The translations under genes and the position numbers were made by a program. 64,000 bases of DNA from an uncultured Acetatifactor sp. (GTDB lineage Bacteria; Bacillota; Clostridia; Lachnospirales; Lachnospiraceae), in the NCBI GenBank assembly GCA_904501885.1, contig CAJGCP010000010.1, positions 1-64,000 on the forward strand. Direction: 5' to 3'. Below the pieces are notes generated by a model. It was not told the DNA's origin, ran no database searches, and saw only the letters and a list, made by a program, of their open reading frames with translations. How positions within the stretch are numbered: position 1 is the stretch's first letter; the number at the start of each line of letters is the position of its first letter. This document shows, piece by piece, positions 45,901 to 57,300 of the stretch.

Positions 45901-48900
45901 CGGACAGCTTGTATGCCTCTTTCCCATTTTCAAACTCATTAAAGTCTTCAAACATAATTGGCTCCGCCACACAAGGTGTTCGTGTGGGTCCCGGGGTAGG
46001 CATAGGTGTCGCCGTAGGTCTGGGTGTAGGTGTAGGTCCCTGTGTAGGTGCCGGAGTAGGCTTCGGTGTGGGTTCCGGCGTGGCTGTAGGAATTGCAGTG
46101 GGTGCAGGTACACTGTAATCAGGGATTGTGTATACCTGTACATTATCCACATAAAACCTTCCGTCGGATGCTTCCTCTCCCTCCTCCAAAGTAATGGGAG
46201 GAACAGAAATGCTAATGTACTGTAAAGCAGGCGTCTGGCTATCTTCCCAGAACTGTGCTTTTATTTCGGATTCTATCATCTGACCGTTCCACCACCAGGT
46301 GTATTTCTTAGTGGATCTATCCATCACCCACTTCAGATGGGCAACTTCGCCATGCGTATAGGCATTCTTATCTGTAGGTGTGGTCATGCCGACGGAATCC
46401 GTATGGCGTACAATGTAGTCATTGAACAACTTAAAGTTAGTCAAACCGAAATTACCATTTCCACCCATACGAATGGCAACGGGACTTGTCATCTGTTGTC
46501 CCTTCAATGCCACATCCATTTCTACTACCAGGTATGCATCTCCGGTAATATCACTTCCCAGTGCGAATTGCTGTTCTTCGTTAATATTCATACGCAAGGG
46601 CAAATCATAATGCTTGGGATCTCCCGAAGGTACAGGATTGAATTCCAAACACATATCTGTCGCAGAGGCATTGGAGTTCATCGTATCCTTTGTAGGCACG
46701 ATGTAGGAGCGGCTATGATGATAGCTCAATCCCCAGTTGGCCGTCCAATAATAACCGGACAGTTTGTGTGCAAGTGTATCCTCCTCAAACCTGTCAAAGT
46801 CCTCATAAATCGCATGATGCGCCACCACAGGGGTAGGAGAAGGTGTGGGTTCGGGTGTGGCTGTAGGAATGGGCACATTGGTAGGTCTGGGTGTGGGTTG
46901 CGTCTTTACGTCCTCCACATACATCTTCAGATTGTCCACATATAACTGACTGTCTACCTGACCCTCCTCTTTGTTAACAGTAAACTTAACAGAGGAAATA
47001 TCCGGCTGAGAGTCGTAAAGTGCCGTTAAACCCTTTTCCACCAGCACGCCATCCACATAGTAACTGTATCTTCGTGTTTGTTTGTTGACTACCACTTTTA
47101 AGTGATGGAATTGATTTTTTGTAATGTTTGTCCGTAATGTAGGATCAACCCATGTATCGCTGGTATTGGTAATTCGGCCGATTTCTTTGTCTGTGATGAA
47201 AAACTTTGCAATTCGCGCATAACTTGCTGTGGTTCCAATGGTAAGAATATATCCATTGGCTTTGCTATCTTTGCCACCAACTGCTACATCCATTTCAACA
47301 ACTACATTTTTATTCTCAGCACCTGTACCCAAGACCTGCTTTGCTGCAGGGAAGAGGTCATATTTGTATTCACCACCGGTACTTGCACCGGAGTTGTACT
47401 GTAATTCCAGACATCTATCTGTAGACGAGGCCGTACTAACCACCTTATTCTTGGCTGCCACAATACCATTTTCCCTGTACTGACCGATGTTCATATTCGT
47501 ATGATATGGATCTCTTGCTGTTCTCTGGTATGAAACACCTAATCCGAAATCATCATAATCTTCGTCGATGGCAGTCACCAGCCACTGAGGATTCGGGGTA
47601 AGCGTAGGAGCCTCTGTCTGGGACATCATTTCTTCGTATGCTGCATGGGTCAACTGATATATCTTCAAATTGTCCATATACAACGCAGCATCGCACGCCT
47701 CATCTTCCATTCTGGTTCTGATGTACATCGCATGAATGTTGGGCGTAGCGGAATGATAGAACGCCACATCCTTATCCACCAGTTCTCCATCCAGATAGTA
47801 ATGAAATACTTTGTTTTTCTTGTCGATTACCATCTTGAAGTTAACGAACTGACGGTCCGGCAACTGTCTTCTGCGCAGACGGTCCGCCGAATAATTCTGA
47901 ACTTCTCTGGCAATACCATCCGGAGTAATTTGAAAATGTGCGGCGGATAAATATGTGTTTCCAAAATCTTCCAGGAACCACATATCAAATCCGTTTTTCT
48001 TGTTTTCCATTCCCTTTACTGCAAGATCCATCTCAAAAATCATGAGCATATCGTCTGCATTTGCTCCGGTAAGTTGGGTGTCTTTTTCATCAAGAGTCAG
48101 GTAAACCACGCCGTCCAAATTCTTCTCATGGGCATAGGGGAATACCATACATGTATCCGTGGTATCTTCCGGGTCATTCCAGTTTTTGGACACCGTTACC
48201 CATCTGTCTTTGTACGCAATGGTGGTACCGTTGATAAACCAGTTGAATCGGTCAGTGGTAATGCTCTCCAAGGGAACATCCAGACCACGGTTAAAGTCTT
48301 CATCGACAATATAATCAATAAAGTCATTGTTAATCTGTATGGTGTACTTCTGCGTCGCACCATTTACATAGATCTTTGCTTCTCCGGGCAAGCTTGCCGG
48401 TAGTTCTACAACCACCTGTTCTCCACTGTAACTTTCCGCAGTGATTGTAGGCACGGTAGTCACGCCCTTGTCTAGATTGATTGTGTAGTTCATCGTACCG
48501 GAATTAAAATGCTCATAGGACACTCCGTCGATGTATAACGCCCTAACCATCCAATCCTCATATGCCACTACAGAAACTTCCACATCCGTATACTGGCCGT
48601 CACTAGTCACACGTACCGTTGTAGTACCTGTGCTAACGGGATATAACCTACCTTTTTCATCCACTTCTGCAACGGAAGGATCCATACTCTCATAATATAA
48701 CTTATTAGAATCTGCATCATAAGGAACTACAGACGCATTTAAACTTTGCAGTTTAGGCATATTCATATAACGGGTAACTTCTGCCAAAATACCCGCCATC
48801 ATATCCTTCGTCACTTTCGTTGCAGGGGCAAATGAAGTATCTTCTAAATCCATCATCAAACGATAGTTCACTGCGATGTCCACATAATCCTTTGCCCATG

Positions 48901-51166
48901 CAGGAATGGTATCTGCATCCGCAATACGGTAAAATACAGTAGATGTAGTCCATGTATTGTCTGTATGGTTCTGTAGCGCACGAACAATCATGGATGCCAC
49001 TTCCAACCGGGTTACCTGTTGGTCCGCCGCAGATCCGCTCACATTCACATTGGCATCCACAAGCCCCTCATAGCCAGAAAGTCCAAACAACTTAGCAATC
49101 ATTTCTAGCGCTTCACCACGGGTAAGTACTTTCTCCGGATGGAACTTACCGTCAGATTCAGCCCCCATAACACCTAGAGATGCCATACGGTAAATGCCGG
49201 AAAGTTCTTCTGCGCTTCCCAAGTCGGCACACTTGGTCACATCCTTTCCCTGCTCTGTCAAAGTGAAGTAGTCCTTTGATACATCAACGCTTGTTACAGG
49301 CACCTTTGTCTTGTTATACCACAAAGTTCCGGAATCAATTTGACCTCTACCTTCATGAGGTACATCATTTCCGCCATGGCTCAAATCCAAGTTAATCTGG
49401 TTTACATAACCTTGCGCTGCTGCTTCTACCATGAAAACAGCGTACATACTCTCGGTATCCCATGCCGCATATGCGGACTTTTTGTTTGTCCTAAACATAC
49501 CTAAATCGGGATCATAACTGCCCTGTACAACCTTGTCTGCCATATTGCAAGCCATTTCAAGATACTCGTGATTTCCGGTATATTTATACATCTTCACCAC
49601 TGCCTGAATATACTGAGGCGCCGTGGCTGTGTTGTTCTTCTTCAGGTTCAGGTTTTGTCCCAAAGAGGTACCGATATCACCCAATCCAATATTTCTGGCA
49701 AAGGCTCTGGCCGCTGTCCAAATCTCCTGGTATGCCTCGGAATCTTCCGGCTTCAAAATCGAGATGACATCAATTGCACCTGACAAAATGCCACCCCAAT
49801 AACCTTCATTCTCAGGGAAAGCGTTCCCTTCGGAAATATAATAACCTGTTTTTTGTGCAACTAACTTGGGAGAATTTCCTCCCGCATTCAAATCCGTGCC
49901 ATCTGACAAAATAGGCGTTTTGTATAAATGTCTCTCTTGATCATAAATATATCTTGCCCATGCAACCAAATTGTCACGCACGAACTCGTATACTTTTTCA
50001 TTACCAGTATTACGATATACTTCCACCAAGTCCTCCGCACCATATGCGGTAGTACTCTTAGTGGAGGTTCTCTGAATCAGTTGGTTTGCACCTGCAATCT
50101 TGTAGTCCTTCATGGTAGCATTCTTATAATTGAATCCTGAATTGGTTGTAAAGTCTGCACCAATCACAGAATACAAAAGACGGTCGCCACCATAGGTTGT
50201 ATCCTCTCCCATAGTACCATACTGGCCGCCCAGAAGTTTGGTTTCCGGATGACGGACTCCTATGTATTTATCCAACATGCGCTCTGCCCAGGCGCCATAT
50301 TTAGGATCACCGGTCTTGTCAGTCAAAAACCATGCCGCCTCCATCAGGTCATCAGCAGTACACAAGAAAGGACAAGTATCTGCCTCTACCCAGGGGTCGT
50401 CATTTGTATATGGTGTATCCCATGCGGTAGTTACCGGCACATCCCAATATCCGTGACGATTCATAATCAAGCTGGACCAATCATATACATGTGCATTCCA
50501 AAGTGCCGTAATGAATCGGGAAGTTCCTTCCGGATCCGCTTTGAACATCAATTCATAGGGAAGCTGGTTATCCTTCACCTCATGATATGCAAGGCCTCTG
50601 TATTCACCGGTCACAACATCCACCAGACTGTGACCACCGGCATAAAGCAAACCACTATCGTCTACCAAATCAGTGCTATCAAAACGAGTTCTGTACTGAT
50701 CCAGTGCAACTTGGGAATACTTCGGGTCTCCTGTCAATAATGTCATTCCATCCAATGCCTTTAACAAATTGGACTGTGCGTATGGATTGGACTGGACCGT
50801 CTCACGAACGGAACCTTTATTCCACTTCGCGGGTTCCCAGGTGTCTACATTCACGCCATCCGCAAACAAATTGGGATATTTTGCACCCTCCACATTCCGA
50901 CCATATTTCATGGCTGTTTCCATATGCCCAACCAATGCGTCCAATCTGGTGATTGTCTCGGAAGTGGCTGCTACCGACCCTACTGCCGATTTCACTGTAG
51001 TTTTCACTGCCTGCTCCTCTGTAGCAGTTGGCGCGGCCATATCCAATTCATCTGCCGCTGCAACAACCGTGCTTTCCTCTTTCACACTACCTGCCGCGGT
51101 TACTTGCATCGGGAACATATTCAGAACCAATGCCAAACAAAGTATTGCTGAAATCTTTCTTCTCAT
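42932..51166 (-). CDS. Giant SLH surface protein with cohesin-like domain, putative glycan-active enzyme
   Basis: A 2744-residue secreted protein. Signal peptide 1-25. Residues ~70-640 form an alpha-helical enzyme-like domain with conserved H179, H195, E205, H226 and R237-H238 (NRHG). Residues ~645-800 have degenerate SLH motifs (TRGE), ~803-868 a Big2 Ig-like domain. Four beta-sandwich modules, each ending in a YVDN-x-x-VY-type strand, follow at ~951-1183, 1192-1421, 1451-1684 and 1733-1972, separated by Pro-Thr linkers. Residues ~2056-2190 are cohesin-like and ~2190-2410 a 16-residue-period linker. A C-terminal module (~2415-2744) starts with GYCSDVNCG. GAGGAGAGAAG precedes ATG. The N-terminal domain may be a polysaccharide lyase (PL2-like), which is an inference. 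Confidence 0.85.
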   Translation of the reverse strand: MRRKISAILCLALVLNMFPMQVTAAGSVKEESTVVAAADELDMAAPTATEEQAVKTTVKSAVGSVAATSETITRLDALVGHMETAMKYGRNVEGAKYPNLFADGVNVDTWEPAKWNKGSVRETVQSNPYAQSNLLKALDGMTLLTGDPKYSQVALDQYRTRFDSTDLVDDSGLLYAGGHSLVDVVTGEYRGLAYHEVKDNQLPYELMFKADPEGTSRFITALWNAHVYDWSSLIMNRHGYWDVPVTTAWDTPYTNDDPWVEADTCPFLCTADDLMEAAWFLTDKTGDPKYGAWAERMLDKYIGVRHPETKLLGGQYGTMGEDTTYGGDRLLYSVIGADFTTNSGFNYKNATMKDYKIAGANQLIQRTSTKSTTAYGAEDLVEVYRNTGNEKVYEFVRDNLVAWARYIYDQERHLYKTPILSDGTDLNAGGNSPKLVAQKTGYYISEGNAFPENEGYWGGILSGAIDVISILKPEDSEAYQEIWTAARAFARNIGLGDIGTSLGQNLNLKKNNTATAPQYIQAVVKMYKYTGNHEYLEMACNMADKVVQGSYDPDLGMFRTNKKSAYAAWDTESMYAVFMVEAAAQGYVNQINLDLSHGGNDVPHEGRGQIDSGTLWYNKTKVPVTSVDVSKDYFTLTEQGKDVTKCADLGSAEELSGIYRMASLGVMGAESDGKFHPEKVLTRGEALEMIAKLFGLSGYEGLVDANVNVSGSAADQQVTRLEVASMIVRALQNHTDNTWTTSTVFYRIADADTIPAWAKDYVDIAVNYRLMMDLEDTSFAPATKVTKDMMAGILAEVTRYMNMPKLQSLNASVVPYDADSNKLYYESMDPSVAEVDEKGRLYPVSTGTTTVRVTSDGQYTDVEVSVVAYEDWMVRALYIDGVSYEHFNSGTMNYTINLDKGVTTVPTITAESYSGEQVVVELPASLPGEAKIYVNGATQKYTIQINNDFIDYIVDEDFNRGLDVPLESITTDRFNWFINGTTIAYKDRWVTVSKNWNDPEDTTDTCMVFPYAHEKNLDGVVYLTLDEKDTQLTGANADDMLMIFEMDLAVKGMENKKNGFDMWFLEDFGNTYLSAAHFQITPDGIAREVQNYSADRLRRRQLPDRQFVNFKMVIDKKNKVFHYYLDGELVDKDVAFYHSATPNIHAMYIRTRMEDEACDAALYMDNLKIYQLTHAAYEEMMSQTEAPTLTPNPQWLVTAIDEDYDDFGLGVSYQRTARDPYHTNMNIGQYRENGIVAAKNKVVSTASSTDRCLELQYNSGASTGGEYKYDLFPAAKQVLGTGAENKNVVVEMDVAVGGKDSKANGYILTIGTTASYARIAKFFITDKEIGRITNTSDTWVDPTLRTNITKNQFHHLKVVVNKQTRRYSYYVDGVLVEKGLTALYDSQPDISSVKFTVNKEEGQVDSQLYVDNLKMYVEDVKTQPTPRPTNVPIPTATPEPTPSPTPVVAHHAIYEDFDRFEEDTLAHKLSGYYWTANWGLSYHHSRSYIVPTKDTMNSNASATDMCLEFNPVPSGDPKHYDLPLRMNINEEQQFALGSDITGDAYLVVEMDVALKGQQMTSPVAIRMGGNGNFGLTNFKLFNDYIVRHTDSVGMTTPTDKNAYTHGEVAHLKWVMDRSTKKYTWWWNGQMIESEIKAQFWEDSQTPALQYISISVPPITLEEGEEASDGRFYVDNVQVYTIPDYSVPAPTAIPTATPEPTPKPTPAPTQGPTPTPRPTATPMPTPGPTRTPCVAEPIMFEDFNEFENGKEAYKLSGENWTGGWNLSYHHNRATIVDTKGTMSATASAGDKCLEFVPVTSAMERFYGLPFRFTIAEEKQFPLGGEAEGDTYLVVEMDMAIMGEDNTDVSVSLRMGGNANYGLANFKLFSNYMARYVDSTYLTGASSKNAYTPGQVAHIKWIMDRDTKKYTWYWNGVMVESELRAHFSGDEQTPALKYIGFTVNPITLAEGQETVDTKVYIDNVMVYTTDDNEMPSPTAKPLPGTFPSPTVAPTATPAPTAKPTATPLPTATPKPTAKPTPSPTPAPTAKPTATPAPTAKPTATPAPTAKPTATPGVEGAYTAVLDKPLLQVSDEDQIVVMTIKAKNPVTVDGIGFTTKWDNPLVLTAITGGDKIGAFNNAATNLNNGIAGWSSPDAENVEGVTDLAVITFKVPANTAAGTYTVGVRALELTKDYGEIWERNATATTTLVIENAVPTPAPTAEPTATPAPTATPAPTAKPTPSPTPAPTAEPTATPAPTATPLPTAKPTPSPTPAPTAEPTATPLPTATPAPTAEPTATPLPTATPAPTAEPTATPLPTPTPAPTAEPTATPLPTPTPAPTAEPTATPVPTEEPAATPLPTPTPAPTAEPTATPLPTPTPTPTAEPTATPLPTATPAPTAEPTATPLPTATPAPTAEPTATPAPTTEPVLPPDMPHVHKPNDKGYCSDVNCGQIADGKAALYGRQLILNDSIGVNFYMDITSKVNKNELTMKFTLTNGKTVEKSFADVIVKNMNGKPYYGFMCEVFATEMNQQITAQLYEGDNAIGQAYIYSVKQYCDTQLQNEAVLASPKTVNMIQAMMNYGAMSQIYFGNTAEGLVTTNTPTPFTTAELENLKANYAKKAYMQNAKDQIAVRGMSLVLRTETALRAEFTMGRKSETENYNLSEFDFIAYQVVDQNTLLEVEGRSGNYQGVDFFEIIGINPAELSNHYRIIVTRKADAAVVTEINYSPFTYLNSMYNNAAATQKLKDVIVSMYRYNEAAKVYQGN
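43960..44580 (-). repeat. 48-bp minisatellite encoding a Pro-Thr linker
   Basis: The DNA repeats in units of about 48 bp, coding for PTAEPTATPLPTATPA-like 16-residue units. The PTAEPTATP core appears about 11 times, with exchanges between A/P and L/V at a few positions. It links the cohesin-like domain to the C-terminal module. Such a tract can change length by slippage or recombination. Confidence 0.9.
45011..45100 (-). repeat. 30-bp tandem repeat in the linker before the cohesin-like domain
   Basis: Three near-identical 30-bp units (45011-45040, 45041-45070, 45071-45100) encode PTAKPTATPA, directly upstream in the protein of the cohesin-like domain. Confidence 0.85.
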
Positions 51167-51269
51167 CTTCTCTCCTCTTTTTCCTCTGTATCCATCCCAT
51201 TGTACTATTTAGAGTTCTCTAAATATTATACGAAAAACAGAGGATAATTACAAGAAAATTTCGCATATA

Positions 51270-51303
51270 GAAAGGCCACGGAAACGCATTTCCGTAGCCT
51301 TTC
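51270..51303 (-). terminator. Terminator after the second giant surface protein gene
   Basis: AAAGGC-ACGGAAA pairs with TTTCCGT-GCCTTT with single-base bulges; on the minus strand it follows the stop codon at 51315 and runs into TCTATAT. It separates the two giant genes, so they are probably transcribed separately. Confidence 0.8.
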
Positions 51304-51314
51304 TAATAACTTTA

Positions 51315-54300
51315 TTATTTTGTTGCTTCTAAAGCATTCGCAGCTTCATTGTAACGATACATTGCTGTTACCAAATCTACCAACTTAGAATCACCGGAAT
51401 TCATCTTGTTCTTAATGTAAGTAAATGGACTGTATGTGATGTCTAACATCTTCACGCCATCCTTCTTTACTACGATATTGTACAAGTGATCTAATTCAGC
51501 GGGACTGATATTGGGGATATCGAAGTAGCTTACACCCTGATAGATACCGGTGTATCCGTCAGTGATGGTCACTCCGTCTGTCATATCATATGCCTCGTAG
51601 GTGAAATCTGCCAGGACGTAGGGCTTACCGGTTTCAGGATTTGTATCAAAAATCAATCCGGTTCGCAAAGCTGTCTCTGCAAACAACACCAAAGTCATAC
51701 CCTGTACACTGACAACACTTTCTGCTTCAGGTGCCTCCACAATGGTCTTAGGATAGCTCTGCAATTCTTCTTTTTCTTCCACTGTCAAAGGTACCATTGT
51801 AGGTACTGCCATGTCTTCGGTTACCAAATCGTTAGTGTCTTTACCAAAGAATACCTGAGACATCTCACCGTAGGTCAACATCGCATTGATCACATCCACA
51901 GTTTCCTGTGTATTGCCTGCTTCGGGATCCAGCTGCTTATCACAGTATTCCTCTACGGAATAAGTGTAGGTATCAAGCAATTCCGCACCCTCATAAACTT
52001 CAGCCGTAATTACCTGATTCATCTCATATGCAAACAATCCACACATGAATCCGTATGCGACACGTCCCTGAGGCGCTACGCCATTCTTTACGATAGCGTC
52101 TCTGAAGTTTACTGTGGACGTCTTGCCGTTTGTCAAATTAAACTTCACCTTCACATCGTCCTTGTTCACAGCACTTGTGAAATCAAGATAGAAAGTTACA
52201 CCGATGTCATCATTCAAAATCAAGGTTCTACCTGCCACAGCCACCTTACCGTTAGCGATTTCTCCACATACCGTACAGTATCCCTTTTCATTGACCACAT
52301 GATCATGAACAGGTGCATCGGTAGGCGCAGGACTCGCCGTAGGTGTGGGTGAAGGTCCGAAGTCAAAAGGAAGCTCCGGCTCAAAGTTAGGACCTATCGT
52401 AGGTTTTGCCGTAGGCGCCGGTGTCGGGCTGGGCGTAGGCGCCGGTGTAGGACTCGGTGTGGGCGCCGGTGTAGGGCTCGGCGTAGGTGCCGGTGTAGGA
52501 CTCGGTGTGGGCGCCGGTGTAGGACTCGGCGTAGGTGCCGGCGTCGCTGTAGGTGCCGCACTAGGCATCGGCGTAGGCTTCGCTGTAGGCGAAGGCATCA
52601 TATTGTCATCTGTTGTATATACCATCACATTGTCCAGATAGAACTTCGCATCGAAGGTCTCCTGTCCTTCCGGCAATGTTTGAGGTGCTACAGACACCTG
52701 AATATATCTAAGCGTAGGGGTCTGGTCATCACCAGGGAACTGGGCTCTTACCTCATTTTCCACCATCACACCATTCCAATACCAGGTATACTTCTTTGTG
52801 GCTCTGTCAAGCACCCATTTCAGATGGGCAACTTCACCATGGGTGTAAAGGTTCTTTGTGCCGGCGGATGTGATGGAACTTGAATCCACATGACGACCCA
52901 TGTGAGTGCTGTATAATTTAAAGTTTGTGAGTGCTAAGTTCTCTATACCACCCAATCGAATATTGACAGGATCGATAAAAGTATCTTTACCCTTCATTGC
53001 AAGATCCATTTCCACTACCAGATATGCGTCGCCGGTAATCTCTCCTCCCAAAGGAACCTGTTTGCTTTCTGCAATATCAAAGTTCAATGGCAATGCGTAG
53101 AAATTGTTCATCTTTGATGTTACCGGATTGAACTCAATACACTTATCATTGTCGTTGGCATTGGCGTCCATAGTACCCTTTGTGGATACAATCGTGGCCC
53201 TACTATGGTGATAACTCAGGCCCCATCTTGCAGAATAGTTCTCACCGGTCAGGGTGTTTGCCTGTTTACCATCTTCAAAGTCGTTAAACTCTTCATGAAT
53301 GATTGGATCCGCTACACAAGGAGTACGGGTCGGTCCGGGGGTAGGCATAGGAGTCGCCGTAGGTCTGGGAGTCGGTGTAGGTCCCGGTGTAGGCTTCGGC
53401 GTAGGCTCCGGTGTAGGCCCCGGCGTAGCTGTAGGAATCGCCGTAGGTGCAGGTGCATTATAGTCAGGAATCGTGTATACCTGAACATTGTCTACATAGA
53501 ATCTAGCATCCGACTCTTCTGCTCCCTCTTCCAGCGTAATGGGCGCTACCGATATTCCGATGTACTTTAATGCGGGAGTCTGGGCATCATCCCAAAATTG
53601 TGCTTTTACCCACGATTCAATCAACTGACCATTCCACCACCAAGTGTATTTCTTTGTGGATCTATCCATCACCCACTTCAAATGGGCAACTTCCCCATGC
53701 GTGTAGGCATTCTTATCTGTAGGTGTGGTCATGCCGACAGAATCAGTATGGCGTACGATGTAGTCATTGAACAACTTAAAGTTAGTCAAACCAAAGTTTT
53801 CATTTCCACCCATACGAATGGCAACAGGACTTGTCATCTGTTGTCCCTTCAACGCCACATCCATTTCTACTACCAGGTACGCATCTCCGGTAATATCACT
53901 TCCCAATGCAAATTGCTGTTCTTCGTTAATATTCATACGCAAGGGCAAATCATAATGCTTGGGATCTCCTGAAGGTACAGGATTAAATTCCAAACACATA
54001 TCTGTCGCAGACGCATTGGGGTTCATCGTATCCTTTGTGGGCACGATGTAAGAACGGCTATGATGATAGCTCAATCCCCAGTTCGCGGTCCAATAGTAAC
54101 CGGACAGTTTGTGTGCGAGTGTATCCTCATTAAATCTGTCAAAGTCCTCATAAATCGCATGATGCGCTACCACTGGGGTAGGAGAAGGAGAAGGTGCGGG
54201 AGTCGCTGTAGGCACCGGCACATTGGTAGGTCTGGGTGTAGGCTCTGCCTTCACATCTTCTACATACATCTTAAGATTATCTACATACAGTTTACTATCC

Positions 54301-57300
54301 ACCTGACCTGCAGTTTCTTTTGCGACAGAGAATTTAATCGCTGAAATATTTGGCTGGCTGCCATAAATCGCAGATACTCCTTTCTCTACCAACACACCAT
54401 CTACATAGTAGCTGTACTTACGGGTCTGCTTGTTTACCACCACTTTCAGATGATGGAATTTGTCTTTGCTGATTGCTGTTCTTAAAGTAGGATCAACCCA
54501 ACTTTCATTGGTATCCGTAATACGACCAATTTCCTTATCCGTGATAAAGAATTTCGCAATACGCGCATAGTTCGCAGTAGTTCCTACAGTAACCACATAT
54601 CCGTTCGGTTTACTATCCTGACCTGCGACTGCAAAATCCATTTCAAGAACCAGATTCTTATTCTCCGCACTGTTGCCCAATACCTGTGCTGCGGCAGGGA
54701 ACATGTTATAGCTGAAGTCCGCTCCTGTGCTTGCGCCGGAATTATAAGGCAACTCCAAACACATATCCGAAATGGATGCAGTGGCATCTACCACACTTTT
54801 CGCTACTACCTTGCCGTTGTCTCGGTACTGTCCAATATTCATCACTGTTTTGTACGGATCTTTAGCCGTTTTCTGGAAAGAGAATCCGGATCTAAATTCA
54901 TCATAATTCTCATCAATCGCTGTGATCAGCCACTGCGGGTTAGGGGTGGGGGTAGGAGCCTCTACCTGAGACATCATTTCCTCATAGGCCGCATGTGTCA
55001 ACTGATATACCTTCAGGTTATCCATGTACATTGCTGCATCACACGCTTCGCTTTCCAATCTGGTATTGATATACATCGCGTGGATGTTGGGGGTAGCATT
55101 ATGGTAAAACGCAATATCGCCGTCTACCAACTCTCCATCCAAGTAATAGTGGAATACTTTGTTCTTTTTATCAATTACAAGTTTGAAATTCACAAACTCA
55201 CCATCCGGAAGTGTTCTTCTGTGAATGCGATCCGTATAGTAATTCTGCTCCTCTCTCGCAAAACCTTCGGCATCAATACGGAAGTGTGCTGCTGCAAGAT
55301 AAGTTTTACCAAAGTCTTCCATAAACCACAGCTCATAACCATTCTTTTTGCCTTCGATGTTTTTCACCGCAAGATCCATATCGAAAACCATCAACATATC
55401 GTCAGCCTGTTCACCGGTCAACTGTGTATCTTTTTCATCCAGCGTCAGGTATACCACGCCGTCCAGATTTTTCCTATGATCATAGGGGAACGCCATAGCT
55501 GTATCGGTTGCATCTTCCGGATCATTCCAGTTCTTAGATACAGTTACCCAACGGTCTTTATACGCAATGGTGGTTCCGTTGATAAACCATGTATATCTGT
55601 CTGTAGTAATACCTTCAATAGGAGTATCAATGCCCCGATTGAAATCTTCGTCAACGATATAGTCGATAAAATCATTGTTGATCTGCAAAGTGTATTTCTC
55701 AGTAGCACCCTGCACATAGAATTTTACCACACCGGGCAAACTTGCAGGAGATTCAACAACCACTTTCGCACCACTGAAACTCTCTGCTGTGATGGTGGGA
55801 ATTGTAGTCACACCCTTGTTCAAATTAATGGTGTATTCCATTGTGCCTGGATTGAAGTATTCATACGCCACACCATCAATATAGAGATTTCGAATCATCC
55901 AATCTTCGTATCCCACTACCGTAACTGTCAAGTCTGCAGTTTGACCGTCACTGGTTACACGAACTGTGGTCGTACCTGTGCTCACAGGATACAATCTACC
56001 ATTTTCATCCACTTCAGCGATCGAAGCGTCCAGACTCTCATAGTACATTTTATTAGAATCTGCATTATAAGGAACAACACTCGCTTTGATTACCTGTAGC
56101 TTAGGGAATTCCATATAGTTTGCAACTTCTCCCAAAATGCCTGCAGCCATATCCTTGGTAACTACAGTATTCGGTGCAAAATTAGCATCCTCTAAATCCA
56201 TCATCAGGCGGTAGTTTGCAGCGATATCCGCATAATCCTTCGCCCATGCGGGAATAGAATCCGCATCTTCAATACGATAGAAGACATTGGATGTGGTCCA
56301 TACTCTATCCGTGTAATTCTGTAATGCACGAACGATTACAGAAGCCATTTCCACTCGTGTTGCCGGCTGATTTGCCGCAGAACCGGTGACATCCAGGTTG
56401 GCGTCCACCAGTGCAGTATAATCATTCAGGTCAAACAATGTGCCTACCATCTCCAAAAGTTCGCCACGAGTGATTGTCTTTTCAGGATGGAATTTGCCAT
56501 CTGTTTCTGCTCCCATGACGCCGAGAGAAGCCATGCGATAAATGGCAGACAGATTCTCTGCACTTGTCAAGTCCGTGCAAGCCGTAACTGCATTGCCCTG
56601 CTCTGTCAGGGTATATGTATCTTTTGCCAGGTCAATTCGCTCTACCGGCACCTTGGTCTTACCATACCACAAAGTACTGGTATCCACCTGACCCATTCCT
56701 TCATGAGGCACATCGGTTCCGCCATGGCTCAAATCAAGATTGATCTGATTTACATATCCTTGGGAAGCTGCCTCTACCATAAATACGGCATACATCTGCT
56801 CTGTGTCCAAAGCCAGGTAAGCAGACTTTTTAGTGGTATTAAACAAGCCCAACTCGGGATCGTAACTACTCTGCACTACCAAATCCGCTAGATTCTCTGC
56901 CAGTTCCAAATATTCATAGTTACCGGTATATTTAAACATCTTAACTACTGCCTGAATGTACTGTGCAGCAGTGGCAGTTGAATTCATTTTCAGATTCAAA
57001 TTCTGTCCCATAGAGGTACCGATATCGCCCAACCCGATATTTCTGGCAAAAGCTCTGGCTGCGGTCCAAATTTCTGCGTATGCTTCTGCATCCTCAGGTT
57101 TCAATATAGAACATACATCGACTGCACCGGACAATACGCCACCCCAAATAGGCTCATTCTCAGGAAAAGGCTGTCCAACCGTCATATAATATCCGGTTTT
57201 CTGCGCAATCAATTTAGGGGAATCCCCACCGGCATTCAAATCAGTACCATCCCACAGAATAGGAGTCTTATAGGTATGTCTGTCTGCGTCATAGATATAT

